Assembly: GCF_017254915.1 (NCBI RefSeq)
Contig: NZ_JAFKCT010000007.1
Span: 151,775-215,774 of the forward strand
Reading direction: 5' to 3'
Source: Algoriphagus oliviformis
GTDB lineage: Bacteria > Bacteroidota > Bacteroidia > Cytophagales > Cyclobacteriaceae
DNA length: 64,000 bases
The notes below the pieces were generated by a model that had not been told where the DNA came from, made no database searches, and worked only from the letters and a program-made list of their open reading frames with translations. How positions within the stretch are numbered: the first letter of the stretch is position 1; each line of letters opens with the position of its first letter. Positions 25,908 through 33,564 of this stretch are shown in pieces. The position numbers were made by a program, and so were the translations under genes.

Positions 25908-25942
25908 GAGACATGAGACGCTAGATTCAAGACACTAGATCC
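25908..25942 (+). repeat. Period-7 array (NAGANNC) abutting the carboxyltransferase stop
   Basis: Five heptamers follow the TAA directly: GAGACAT, GAGACGC, TAGATTC, AAGACAC, TAGATCC. All share AGA at positions 2-4. Confidence 0.8.
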
Positions 25943-26034
25943 AAATGTGTTGCCGACCTTAGCGATTGGTCAGGCTTCGTGTTCTATTGACTGGCGATGG
26001 TATTTTAGTAACTTCAAATGCGAACAAAACGAGT

Positions 26035-26880
26035 ATGAGTGAACTGACCCCTGCGCAGCTGGATGCATTGGTTTCCCTGTTGGACGATCCGGATGTCGAA
26101 GTGAAGAGCCATGTCCGTGACCGCATCATTTCTCTAGGCGCGGAGATCATTCCTTTTTTGGAGGAAAAGTGGGAAAGCAGCTTCAATCCCGAGGTGCAAA
26201 AGGAGATCGAAGAGCTCGTGCACGACCTGCAGTTTTCCCTGGTGAAAAGCCGGCTGGAGGAGTGGAAAAATACCGAGGACAGGGACTTGCTCACGGGACT
26301 TTGGATCGTCAACACCTATCAATATCCCGACCTAGACTTTGCGAAGCTCAATGCGGAGATGCACCAGATCTACTTTGAGGTATGGACTTCCTTCAAAAAC
26401 GACCTGCAGCCCTACGATCAGATCCGCATCATCAACAACGTCCTGTTCAACACCCTGCGCTTTTCGGCCAACACCAAAAACTTCCATTCCCCAGGCAACA
26501 GCATGCTCTCCACTGTGCTGGACACCAAGCGGGGCAATCCCATCAGTCTCTGCGCGATTTACCTATTGGTGGCCAAGAAGCTCGGCCTGCCGATCTATGG
26601 GGTCAACCTTCCGAATCTCTTTGTCCTAACCTACAAGTCCGCCGACATCACGTTCTACATCAATGCCTTCAACAAGGGTTTGATTTTTAGTCGCCAGGAT
26701 ATTTTCAACTACTTGGAGCATCTGAAAATCGAGCCGAAGGACGCATTTTTTGAGCCTTGCGCCCACTTGGACATCATCCTGCGCTCGCTGAGAAATCTGG
26801 GCAATGCCTTCGAAAAGCTGGGGGAGGCCAACAAGGTGGCGGAGGTGCGGGAGATGATGGCTATCCTCGAAAATCAGTAG
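26035..26880 (+). CDS. SirB1/transglutaminase-like family protein
   Basis: The start is the ATG at 26035 (MSELTPAQLDALVSLLDD). The first ~85 residues are helical, HEAT-like (VEVKSHVRDRIISLGAEIIPFLEEKWE). The transglutaminase-like core follows with 'NSMLSTVLDTKRGNPISLCAIYLLVAKKLGLPIYGV', which contains a Cys in the nucleophile region. The family usually has a Gly-His after 'GV.LP'; here it reads LPNLFVL, so that His is missing. Catalysis is therefore doubtful. The last ~60 residues are helical. It overlaps the convergent next gene by 7 bases. Confidence 0.8.
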   Translation: MSELTPAQLDALVSLLDDPDVEVKSHVRDRIISLGAEIIPFLEEKWESSFNPEVQKEIEELVHDLQFSLVKSRLEEWKNTEDRDLLTGLWIVNTYQYPDLDFAKLNAEMHQIYFEVWTSFKNDLQPYDQIRIINNVLFNTLRFSANTKNFHSPGNSMLSTVLDTKRGNPISLCAIYLLVAKKLGLPIYGVNLPNLFVLTYKSADITFYINAFNKGLIFSRQDIFNYLEHLKIEPKDAFFEPCAHLDIILRSLRNLGNAFEKLGEANKVAEVREMMAILENQ

Positions 26881-27452
26881 GTCCGGAGGTTGCAGCCCAC
26901 GGCTCTCACTTGCTCGGGTGTGGTCACTTCCCCCCTGAGAATTTGGTTGATGGCGCGCTCGAGGTGCTTCTCGCTGACGGCGGTTTCGGCTTGGGCGTTG
27001 TTGTCTATGGCGCCGCGGTAGCGGATTTCCAGGCCGTTTTGTCCCTTGACGAGGACGATCACTTCCGGGATCTTGGTGATGCCGAATTTTTTGGCCCAGA
27101 CCTGCTCCGCATCGATGAGGTAGGACATGTTTAGCCCGCTTTGGTCGATGTAGTTCCTCAGCGTGGCCTGGTCGGCTGCCGCGGTACCTACTTCCGGATT
27201 GACCAGCGCGAAGGTGATCCCCTGGTTTTGAAAGGTTGATTTCAGCGCCTTCAGCCGGTTTTCATACATTTTGGTAAAGGGGCAGTTGAGGCTGTGAAAG
27301 ACCAGCACGATTCCTTTTCCGCTGACCAGTGTTCCGAGGTTTTTGTTGGAGCCGGTGACGGCATCCAGCGTGGAGAGCTCGCTGAGTGCTTGGGCGGAGA
27401 CGCCGCCGACTAGGGAAAGAAACAAAAGGAATGCGGCTACTGTCTTTTTCAT
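26874..27452 (-). CDS. Exported thioredoxin-like (redoxin) protein with a single-Cys active site
   Basis: The 192-residue protein has a signal peptide (MKKTVAAFLLFLSLVGGVSAQA) and a thioredoxin-like fold. The segment 'IVLVFHSLNCPFTKMYENRLKAL' aligns with the AhpC/TSA-family stretch normally written C-x-x-C-P, but the first Cys is replaced, leaving only Cys in NCPF. The later 'IDAEQVWAKKFGITKIPEVIVL' contains the cis-Pro region. It follows the phosphopantetheinyl transferase gene by 3 bases in the same direction, so the two probably form an operon. Confidence 0.75.
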   Translation of the reverse strand: MKKTVAAFLLFLSLVGGVSAQALSELSTLDAVTGSNKNLGTLVSGKGIVLVFHSLNCPFTKMYENRLKALKSTFQNQGITFALVNPEVGTAAADQATLRNYIDQSGLNMSYLIDAEQVWAKKFGITKIPEVIVLVKGQNGLEIRYRGAIDNNAQAETAVSEKHLERAINQILRGEVTTPEQVRAVGCNLRTY

Positions 27453-27455
27453 GGT

Positions 27456-28085
27456 TTACCAGATCGTGTAGGTCAAGATAACGTTTTCCAGTTGCCTCAC
27501 CTCGACGGTGTAGTGGTGGTCGGCAAACTCCGTCCCGCGGATCCTGCCTTTGATGCGGGAGGCATTGCGGGCAAAGGGTTCCAAAAGGATGTTGTCACGG
27601 AAGGAAACCCCCTTTCTTCCCTGGCATTTGAAGATGGACTCTTTGGCCGACCAGGCCATGGTGTAGTGCAGGGGGTCCTTTTCAAGGAAATCCAGCTCGG
27701 AGCTGTCCAAAAAGCGGAAGCCTATCTTCAGGATCTTCTCACGGACCAGGTCGATGTCTATGCCCACGGGCTGTTCCCGGTGGAAAATCGCCCCCGCAAA
27801 ACCCGGCGTGTGGGTCAGCGACACGTAGCCCTGGCCGTTCATGGCGTGGGACTTGCCATGTTCGTCTTTGAAAAAGCCGGGATAGGGGACTTGCAGCACT
27901 TCGAGGGCATCGTGGATGGCAATCCTCGCGGTCGCCCATTCCTTCTTTTTCTCGGGATGGGAAATATTGGCAAACGAAAGCTTTTCCCGAAAACTCAAGA
28001 AATCAAGTTCATGACTCTCCGCGTCTTCGATTATCTTCACCGCGAGGGCTGACGAAGAATCAATTTTTTCTATTTTTGTTTGCAT
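27456..28085 (-). CDS. 4'-phosphopantetheinyl transferase superfamily protein
   Basis: The start is the ATG at 28085 (MQTKIEKIDSSSALAVK). The 209-residue protein is a Sfp-type enzyme: 'GYVSLTHTPGFAGAIF', the Mg-binding 'PVGIDIDLVREKILKIGFRFL' (G-I-D-I-D) and 'YTMAWSAKESIFKCQGRKGVSF' (W-x2-K-E-S-x2-K). It transfers phosphopantetheine from CoA to carrier proteins. No polyketide, NRPS or acp gene is near, so its target may be the fatty acid acyl carrier protein. It diverges from the WD40 gene with only 36 bases between starts. Confidence 0.9.
   Translation of the reverse strand: MQTKIEKIDSSSALAVKIIEDAESHELDFLSFREKLSFANISHPEKKKEWATARIAIHDALEVLQVPYPGFFKDEHGKSHAMNGQGYVSLTHTPGFAGAIFHREQPVGIDIDLVREKILKIGFRFLDSSELDFLEKDPLHYTMAWSAKESIFKCQGRKGVSFRDNILLEPFARNASRIKGRIRGTEFADHHYTVEVRQLENVILTYTIW
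28071..28078 (+). promoter_or_regulatory. TAnnTTTG -7 box candidate for the WD40 operon
   Basis: TATTTTTG matches the -7 consensus and lies 43 bases before the WD40 start. It is inside the first codons of the divergent phosphopantetheinyl transferase gene, so the two promoters must overlap. Confidence 0.45.
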
Positions 28086-28121
28086 AGGCCAAAAGGGCGC
28101 CGCTGAGTGATCGTCCAATAT

Positions 28122-29042
28122 ATGTCAAAAATCCAAGTAAATAAATTACACACGCTGACCGGCCACAATGACTGCATCTATGCACTGGCGGAGGGGAGTG
28201 ATCCCCGTTTTTTTTATACAGGAGCGGGAGACGGCATGGTGGTGGAGTGGGATCTGGATGAGCCGGAAGACGGTCGGCTGATCGCTAGGCTGCCCCATTC
28301 GGTGTATGCGCTGGCAGTGGACAGGGAGCGAAACCAGCTCATTGTCGGGCATAATTTTGAGGGTATCCATGTCATCGACCTGGTCGAAAACAAAGAGATC
28401 TGGAGCCTGAAGCTGACCGACCAGGCAATCTTCGACATCCAGGTCTTCGGCAGCGATATCCTCATCGGAACGGGGGATGGTGTGCTGATCGTGGTGGACA
28501 CCGTGGATCAGTTTGTCAAAAAACACGTCAAGCTCAGCTCCAAGAGTATCCGTGTGATGGCGATTGCCACGGAGCAAAAACACCTGGCTCTGGGCCTCAG
28601 CGACCACACCATCAAGATCCTCGACCTCAAGGATGACTTTCAGCCCATCGCAAGCCTCAGCGGCCATACCAATTCCGTCTTTGCCCTGGGCTATTCTCCC
28701 GACGAGACCTGCCTGGTGTCGGGCTCCCGGGATGCCCATCTCAAATTTTGGGATACGCGGGATTATACCCTCACAGAGGATGTGGTGGCCCACATGTATG
28801 CCATTAATTTTTTATCTTTCAAAGAAGACGGCAGCCTGCTGGCCACCTGCTCCATGGACAAGTCCATCAAGGTATGGGACGTCGCCGACCGTAAGCTGTT
28901 GAAGGTCATCGACAAGGCCAGAAATGCCGGGCACGGCACCTCCATCAACAAGGTACTTTGGAGCAGCTATTCCGGCGATGTCGTCTCGGTGTCCGATGAC
29001 CGTACCATTTCTATCTGGCAAATTGAAGCAGAAACCCTATGA
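28122..29042 (+). CDS. WD40 repeat protein
   Basis: The 306-residue protein is made of about seven WD40 blades. Clear examples are 'LHTLTGHNDCIYALAEGSD', 'SLSGHTNSVFALGYSPDETCLVSGSRDAHLKFWDT' and 'FLSFKEDGSLLATCSMDKSIKVWDV', with the closing 'VSVSDDRTISIWQIE'. There is no signal peptide, so it is cytoplasmic. Its stop overlaps the start of the DivIVA gene by ATGA, and such tight coupling suggests a joint role. It is likely a scaffold; no enzymatic motif is seen. Confidence 0.88.
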   Translation: MSKIQVNKLHTLTGHNDCIYALAEGSDPRFFYTGAGDGMVVEWDLDEPEDGRLIARLPHSVYALAVDRERNQLIVGHNFEGIHVIDLVENKEIWSLKLTDQAIFDIQVFGSDILIGTGDGVLIVVDTVDQFVKKHVKLSSKSIRVMAIATEQKHLALGLSDHTIKILDLKDDFQPIASLSGHTNSVFALGYSPDETCLVSGSRDAHLKFWDTRDYTLTEDVVAHMYAINFLSFKEDGSLLATCSMDKSIKVWDVADRKLLKVIDKARNAGHGTSINKVLWSSYSGDVVSVSDDRTISIWQIEAETL

Positions 29043-30019
29043 AGATATCCCCTACTGCCATCCGGCAAAAAGCATTTGAAACGGCCTTTAGAGGTTACGA
29101 AAAAAAGGAAGTGACCACCTTTCTGGAGGAAATGAGCGTGGCCATGGAGCAGATCAACCAGGAAAACCTCGATCTCCGCTCCAGGCTTCAGCAGGTGGAG
29201 GCCGAGGCCAAGCGTCTCAAGGACGTGGAGGACTCTCTTTTTCGTACTTTGAAAACCGCCGAGGATACCGGCGCCAATATCATCACCGAGGCGTCCGAGG
29301 CCGCCGACCAGATCATTTCCGAGGCCAACTCGATAGCTGAGCAGCTGACCAAAGAGTCCAGCCACTATGCCCAGCAGGTGCAAAAGCATGCCGAAGATCA
29401 AGCCCGGATCATCACCACCGCGGCGGAGGCCAAGGCAAAGTCCACGATCAAGGAGATCCGTGAAAGTATGCGGAGTCTGATCCGGAGCTACGAAGGTCTC
29501 CTGGAGCAGCGGGAAGCCTTGGTGAAAAGCCTGAAAAGACTGTCCCAAGATGCACTCAACCAGATCGAGCTTTCGGACGCGCATTTTTTCCGCATCGATG
29601 GCAAGGCCTATCAGCGTGCCGTGGAGGAGCTCAGCCACTCCAACCATTTTACCATAGCAAATATCGCTGCTCTGGCACCTCAGGCGGATCCCGCTCAGGA
29701 GGAGGATCCCGAGATGGCCAACGCAACCCTGGACGAAGAGACCCAGGAAACCCTGGAAGCGATGCAGCACGAGCTGGAGGAAAAAGGCGAACTCCCTGTA
29801 GAGATCGAAGAAGAGCCTGAGCAGGAAGCAGAGGAAGAGGTGAGGGAAGAAGAGCCGATCAAGGCCGAAATCACCGCAGAAGAACCGGAGGAAATCAAAG
29901 AGGAAGTGAAGATCGAGGAGGAAATTCCCGTCAAAAGGGAGGAAAAGAAGCAGGCCGAAGTTCCCAAGGCTGAGTCGCCCAAAGGGGGCTCTGGATCTTT
30001 CTTTGACCAGTTTGACTGA
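29039..30019 (+). CDS. DivIVA-domain coiled-coil protein
   Basis: Of 326 residues, the first ~60 form a DivIVA/GpsB-type domain (MKISPTAIRQKAFETAFRGY, then EKKEVTTFLEEM), with the Phe-Arg-Gly-Tyr turn that contacts membranes in Gram-positive DivIVA. Residues about 60-180 are a long coiled coil rich in Ala, Glu and Gln. The C-terminal ~110 residues are very acidic (Glu-rich with Lys), ending in SFFDQFD. DivIVA marks curved membranes and poles. In a Gram-negative Bacteroidetes its role is open. It overlaps both neighbours (WD40 by 4 bases, folB by 1). Confidence 0.85.
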   Translation: MKISPTAIRQKAFETAFRGYEKKEVTTFLEEMSVAMEQINQENLDLRSRLQQVEAEAKRLKDVEDSLFRTLKTAEDTGANIITEASEAADQIISEANSIAEQLTKESSHYAQQVQKHAEDQARIITTAAEAKAKSTIKEIRESMRSLIRSYEGLLEQREALVKSLKRLSQDALNQIELSDAHFFRIDGKAYQRAVEELSHSNHFTIANIAALAPQADPAQEEDPEMANATLDEETQETLEAMQHELEEKGELPVEIEEEPEQEAEEEVREEEPIKAEITAEEPEEIKEEVKIEEEIPVKREEKKQAEVPKAESPKGGSGSFFDQFD

Positions 30020-30384
30020 TGGGGAAAGTAGCACTGGAGGGGATAGAATTTCACGCCTACCATGGCGCCTACCCGGAGGAGTCTATCTTGGGGAATCGCT
30101 TTACGCTGGACCTCGAGCTGGAGACTGATTTCAAAGAAGCCATGCTCCACGACAGCCTAAAGGATACCGTGGACTACGCACGGCTATACCAGCTGATCAA
30201 AGCCCGAATGGACGTGAAAGTGAAGCTGCTGGAGCACCTGGGCCATAGGATCATCGCGGATATCCTGGAGGCGTATCCCAAGGTGAAGTCCGTGCGGCTG
30301 ACGCTGAAAAAACATCATCCTGCGCTGGGAGGAATCGTCCAATATTCCGCCGTGACCGTGTGCTACCCAGAGGACTTTGCCTGA
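30019..30384 (+). CDS. folB: Dihydroneopterin aldolase
   Basis: The 121-residue protein has the family opening 'VALEGIEFHAYHGAYPEESILGNRFTLDLELE' (with the Tyr-His-Gly substrate region), 'DTVDYARLYQLI' and 'KLLEHLGHRIIADIL' (catalytic Glu and Lys region). It cleaves dihydroneopterin to 6-hydroxymethyl-dihydropterin in folate synthesis. The start codon shares one base with the DivIVA stop (TGATG). Confidence 0.92.
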   Translation: MGKVALEGIEFHAYHGAYPEESILGNRFTLDLELETDFKEAMLHDSLKDTVDYARLYQLIKARMDVKVKLLEHLGHRIIADILEAYPKVKSVRLTLKKHHPALGGIVQYSAVTVCYPEDFA

Positions 30385-30392
30385 AAATACCC

Positions 30393-30848
30393 ATGTACAG
30401 TAGAGCGGAGACATCCAAGATCCGAACCGACTTTTGGATTGCTTTTGGGCAATACATGAAGCCGGTGCCCAATGCCCAAGGCCGGCGCATTAACTGGCCT
30501 AACTACCGCACGGGAATTAAGGACATTTACTTTCGGATGCGAGCCGAGCGGGACTTTGCGTCCATCGGTATCGAGCTGGGCCATGCCGACGAGGAGATGC
30601 AGGAGCTGTTTTTTGACCAATTTCTCCAGCTGAAAAAGCTGCTGCTCGCCAGCGTCGGTGAAGAATGGAACTGGAAGCTCCACGCCAAAAACGAGATGGG
30701 CCAGACCGTCTCCAAGATCGAGCTCATCCTCCCCGGAGTCAACGTGATGGAGCGGGACGACTGGCCGAAGATTATCGGCTTTCTGAAGCCTCGAATCATT
30801 GCCTTGGACGAGTTTTGGGACAATGTGAAGCCAGGGTTTGAGGACTAG
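30393..30848 (+). CDS. DUF4268 domain protein
   Basis: The start is the ATG at 30393, 8 bases after folB; an upstream frame would overlap folB. The 151-residue protein begins 'MYSRAETSKIRTDFWIAFGQYM' and contains 'KDIYFRMRAERDFASIGIEL' and 'FFDQFLQLKKLL', which fit DUF4268. Members are often near restriction or repair genes, but their function is unknown. It is the last gene of the WD40-DivIVA-folB operon. Confidence 0.8.
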   Translation: MYSRAETSKIRTDFWIAFGQYMKPVPNAQGRRINWPNYRTGIKDIYFRMRAERDFASIGIELGHADEEMQELFFDQFLQLKKLLLASVGEEWNWKLHAKNEMGQTVSKIELILPGVNVMERDDWPKIIGFLKPRIIALDEFWDNVKPGFED

Positions 30849-30852
30849 CGGT

Positions 30853-30880
30853 TTCCAGTAGGCAGTCTCAGGAGCCAGTT
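30853..30880 (+). repeat. Short CAGT-type period-7 array after the DUF4268 stop
   Basis: Units such as TTCCAGT and AGGCAGT begin four bases after the TAG; one unit is broken. The motif is the same CAGT heptamer as at 10921-10962. Confidence 0.55.
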
Positions 30881-30928
30881 GTTGCACCTTTCTTTTGGAG
30901 TTAAAAAGGGTGCTGGATATTTTCGTTC

Positions 30929-31609
30929 ATGACTACTGGGTTTTTTGGGCATATTGGAAGAAACTGTTGGTTTGTTCTAGCCCTACTGCTGTTTTCCTGT
31001 AAGAAATATAACTCTTGCAACGACCTGATGGGAGCTTGTGCGGGCAATCCAGAAGGACGGTACTGTACTTTTGGGTTTAAATGGGGTGGCGATAATTTGT
31101 TTGCCGACGCTGGTGTTGAGCAGGCCGGTCCCGGTACTTCAGGAGGCATCATCACTTTTGGGTATTTTGATCCTGGCCATTTAGTAAACACCCATTCTCA
31201 AACAGATGTCTCCACATTGTCATTTAGTCAAGTGACAGCCTGCGAGGCCCAAGAGCAAATAGAAAGAGCGCTGAAGGCTTGGAGTTCGGTTGCTGATTTC
31301 GAATTTGAGCTTGTGCCAGTGGAAAAAGCATCCATCAAGTTTGCAGTAGCTGATATAGAACAAGGAGGCGTTGCGTTTCCTTGCTTTACAGATGATCTAT
31401 GCTCCGCGATCGCAGGACTCGTGGTACTGGATATTCCAAGCAGGAGTACTTGTGAGGGTTTTTACAATATGGTTCTGCACGAAATAGGTCACGCCCTTGG
31501 CTTAGGCCACGTAGATTCCCACAATATCATGAATCCATCCAAGAGTACTCTCACTGAACTTGGGAGTGGGGATATTGATGGAATGCAGTCCATCTATGGC
31601 AAAAAATGA
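30929..31609 (+). CDS. Matrixin-like zinc metalloprotease, lipoprotein
   Basis: The 226-residue protein has a signal ending in a lipobox (LLLFSC, Cys about residue 24). The C-terminal domain has the metzincin zinc motif 'HEIGHALGLGHVDSHNIM' (HExxHxxGxxH) with a Met-turn (NIMNPS) directly after. A prodomain Cys switch is not obvious, though the N-terminal region is rich in Cys (CNDLMGAC, 'GRYCTFG'). It is probably anchored at the cell envelope. It stands alone between the DUF4268 and DUF6265 genes. Confidence 0.88.
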   Translation: MTTGFFGHIGRNCWFVLALLLFSCKKYNSCNDLMGACAGNPEGRYCTFGFKWGGDNLFADAGVEQAGPGTSGGIITFGYFDPGHLVNTHSQTDVSTLSFSQVTACEAQEQIERALKAWSSVADFEFELVPVEKASIKFAVADIEQGGVAFPCFTDDLCSAIAGLVVLDIPSRSTCEGFYNMVLHEIGHALGLGHVDSHNIMNPSKSTLTELGSGDIDGMQSIYGKK

Positions 31610-31633
31610 GTGTGCATTCTCGGGTTATTCGGT

Positions 31634-32128
31634 TCAAAGCTCTTTCCTCACAAACCTAAATTCCTCGATCCGTCTTTCGCCCTTTTCGGTCAAAGCCAAG
31701 TGGATGATCAGCTCATCGCCCTTTCGCTCGTAGGTCAGCCCGTGAAACCAGGCGATGTTTTCCCCCAGCGCGATCAGCCGGAAGGTTGTCCATTTTTCCT
31801 TCTCCTCCCAGCCGGACAGGTCGGGGTTAAAGTGCTTGAGCTTCAGGGAGACACTTTCCCCCTCCTGTACGAAGTTCATGAACTCGGAGAAAACCAGCTC
31901 TCCTTCGCTCCAAAAGCGAAACGTGCCGATCATGTGGCCGTCCTTGGCGGGCATCCACGCTTCTTCGCATTCCCCGCCCAAGCCGGTGCCTGACCAGAAG
32001 CCAGCCAGCCAGTGGAGGTCTTCCACCTTGCCCTTTCCCGGTTCCTGATCGGCTTCGAGCTGCCGGACTTGGGCGAGTGCCAAATGACTAATTGTCAGAA
32101 AAAGGAGGGTAGAAAGGAAAGTTTTCAT
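31634..32128 (-). CDS. DUF6265 family exported protein
   Basis: The 164-residue protein has a signal peptide (MKTFLSTLLFLTISHLALAQ) and then 'DLHWLAGFWSGTGLGGECEEAW' and 'GHMIGTFRFWSEGELVFSEF', a lipocalin-like beta-barrel pattern typical of DUF6265. The family has no assigned function. It ends 24 bases from the convergent matrixin gene. Confidence 0.75.
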   Translation of the reverse strand: MKTFLSTLLFLTISHLALAQVRQLEADQEPGKGKVEDLHWLAGFWSGTGLGGECEEAWMPAKDGHMIGTFRFWSEGELVFSEFMNFVQEGESVSLKLKHFNPDLSGWEEKEKWTTFRLIALGENIAWFHGLTYERKGDELIIHLALTEKGERRIEEFRFVRKEL

Positions 32129-32164
32129 GGGGCTAAGAGCTAAGCACCCAAATTAGAAAAATAA

Positions 32165-32479
32165 TCAGAGATCGTGGCGCTTTGGCAGGTCGGGATTGAC
32201 GAAGGTAAAGCCTCGCGCTTCGTCTCCCTCGAAAAAGTCGATCTGCATGCCCATCAGAAACATGAAGTGTCGCTTCTCGATCAAAACCGGGATGCCGGTG
32301 ATCTCAAACTGCTGGTCCTCAGGCTTGGCCTTGTCAAAACCCAGCGCATAAGACATCCCGCCACAGCCGCCGCCCTTAACCCCCACCCGGAGAAAATAGC
32401 CCTCGGGGATGTTTTTGGTAGCCATGATGTGCTTGATCTCGGCCTCGGCTTTTTCGGTGATGGAAATGGGAATCAGCAT
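32165..32479 (-). CDS. IscA/HesB-like A-type protein lacking the C-terminal Cys pair
   Basis: The 104-residue protein has the HesB fold: 'ITEKAEAEIKHIMATKN', 'LRVGVKGGGCGGMSYALGFD' and 'GDEARGFTFVNPD'. The first iron-binding Cys is in GGGCGG. The C-terminal Cys-Gly-Cys that completes the cluster site in IscA and SufA is absent: the protein ends PDLPKRHDL. A second paralogue in this window (37726-38052) keeps it. This copy may bind metal differently or only act as a partner. Confidence 0.88.
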   Translation of the reverse strand: MLIPISITEKAEAEIKHIMATKNIPEGYFLRVGVKGGGCGGMSYALGFDKAKPEDQQFEITGIPVLIEKRHFMFLMGMQIDFFEGDEARGFTFVNPDLPKRHDL

Positions 32480-32591
32480 GGGGAGAAAATCGATTTTCGG
32501 GTGATTTGGTTCGTCGCCTGCGGCAAAATTATCGAATCGGCCGGTTTTTTGACACAGGAGAATTACTGATATTCGGATACAATTATTGACA

Positions 32592-33113
32592 ATGGACTAT
32601 TTGCTTGACTTGCTGAAAATCATCCTGCCTGCGGGCATCGTGCTCTACGGGATGTACCTGGTGGTGGTGTCTTTCCTTTCCAAAGAGCGCGAAAAGCTAC
32701 TGGTGGACCTGAAAACCCAAAATACCCAAGTGGTGCTTCCCATCCGGCTTCAGGCTGCCGAAAGGCTCTGTCTGCTGTTGGAGCGCATCTCCCCAAACAA
32801 TCTCGTGAGGCGATCCAACCCCTCCCAATATACCGCGGCGGAGCTTCACCCCATGCTCCTCGCCGAAGTGAGGGAGGAATTTAACCACAACATGAGTCAG
32901 CAGGTCTACTTCTCCGAGGAAACCTGGGAGGCTGTACGCCGCGCCGTCGAGGACGTGGTCACGCTGCTCAATCTGAGCCGTCAGAGTTTGACCGCCGAGG
33001 CCAGCGGGATGGAATTGGCCAAGGCGATTTTCTCCCAGTCTCTCGAGCAAAAAAACGATGCGGTCACCTATGCGCTGAGAAAAGTGAAGTCCGAAATCCA
33101 ACTTTATTTCTAA
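32592..33113 (+). CDS. Conserved protein with one N-terminal membrane segment (DUF7935-like)
   Basis: The start is the ATG at 32592 (a TTG six bases upstream is in frame). The 173-residue protein has a single hydrophobic helix (DLLKIILPAGIVLYGMYLVVVSFL), then a soluble helical domain with 'LPIRLQAAERLCLLLERISPNNLV' and 'EFNHNMSQQVYFSEETWEAV'. I recognise it as a protein family of Bacteroidetes without known function; the DUF number is from memory. It heads a five-gene operon that ends in dtd (gap to the next gene 4 bases). Confidence 0.75.
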   Translation: MDYLLDLLKIILPAGIVLYGMYLVVVSFLSKEREKLLVDLKTQNTQVVLPIRLQAAERLCLLLERISPNNLVRRSNPSQYTAAELHPMLLAEVREEFNHNMSQQVYFSEETWEAVRRAVEDVVTLLNLSRQSLTAEASGMELAKAIFSQSLEQKNDAVTYALRKVKSEIQLYF

Positions 33114-33117
33114 TCCT

Positions 33118-33531
33118 ATGGAAACTGGCAGTAAAGCTTCAGAATTGATAGAGAAAGCAAAGGCGCTTTTTGGGAAACAGGTAGACCTCATCGTCCGCCA
33201 AGAGCAAAAGGTGGTGGAGCTGATCCAAGGCGTCGGCCAAAAGCTGACCAAGCTGGCGCAAAATCCCAAGGTCAGAAAACTGACCGAGCCGGTACAGATC
33301 TTCATCCGCATGATCAAGGCCCACTTTCGCGGACAGCACAAGGTTTCCATGGGGACGCTTGGCCTGATCGTGTTGGCGATGGTTTATTTCCTCTCGCCGA
33401 TAGATATTATTCCTGATTTTCTGGGCTTCTTTGGCTTTGCCGACGACCTCTCCATCGTGCTGGCCGTCTATGCCAAAGTCAAGGACGAGGTGGATGGATT
33501 TTTGGAATGGGAGCGAACCCAAGCGGATTGA
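33118..33531 (+). CDS. YkvA/DUF1232 family membrane protein
   Basis: The 137-residue protein has a helical N-terminus and the DUF1232 core 'LGLIVLAMVYFLSPIDIIPDFLGFFGFADDLSI', with the invariant SPIDIIPD turn. The family is widespread and uncharacterised; an envelope role is likely. It is the second gene of the operon. Confidence 0.88.
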   Translation: METGSKASELIEKAKALFGKQVDLIVRQEQKVVELIQGVGQKLTKLAQNPKVRKLTEPVQIFIRMIKAHFRGQHKVSMGTLGLIVLAMVYFLSPIDIIPDFLGFFGFADDLSIVLAVYAKVKDEVDGFLEWERTQAD

Positions 33532-33564
33532 GTGCTGTTGTCCTTCTTAAAAAAAATCGAAGGA

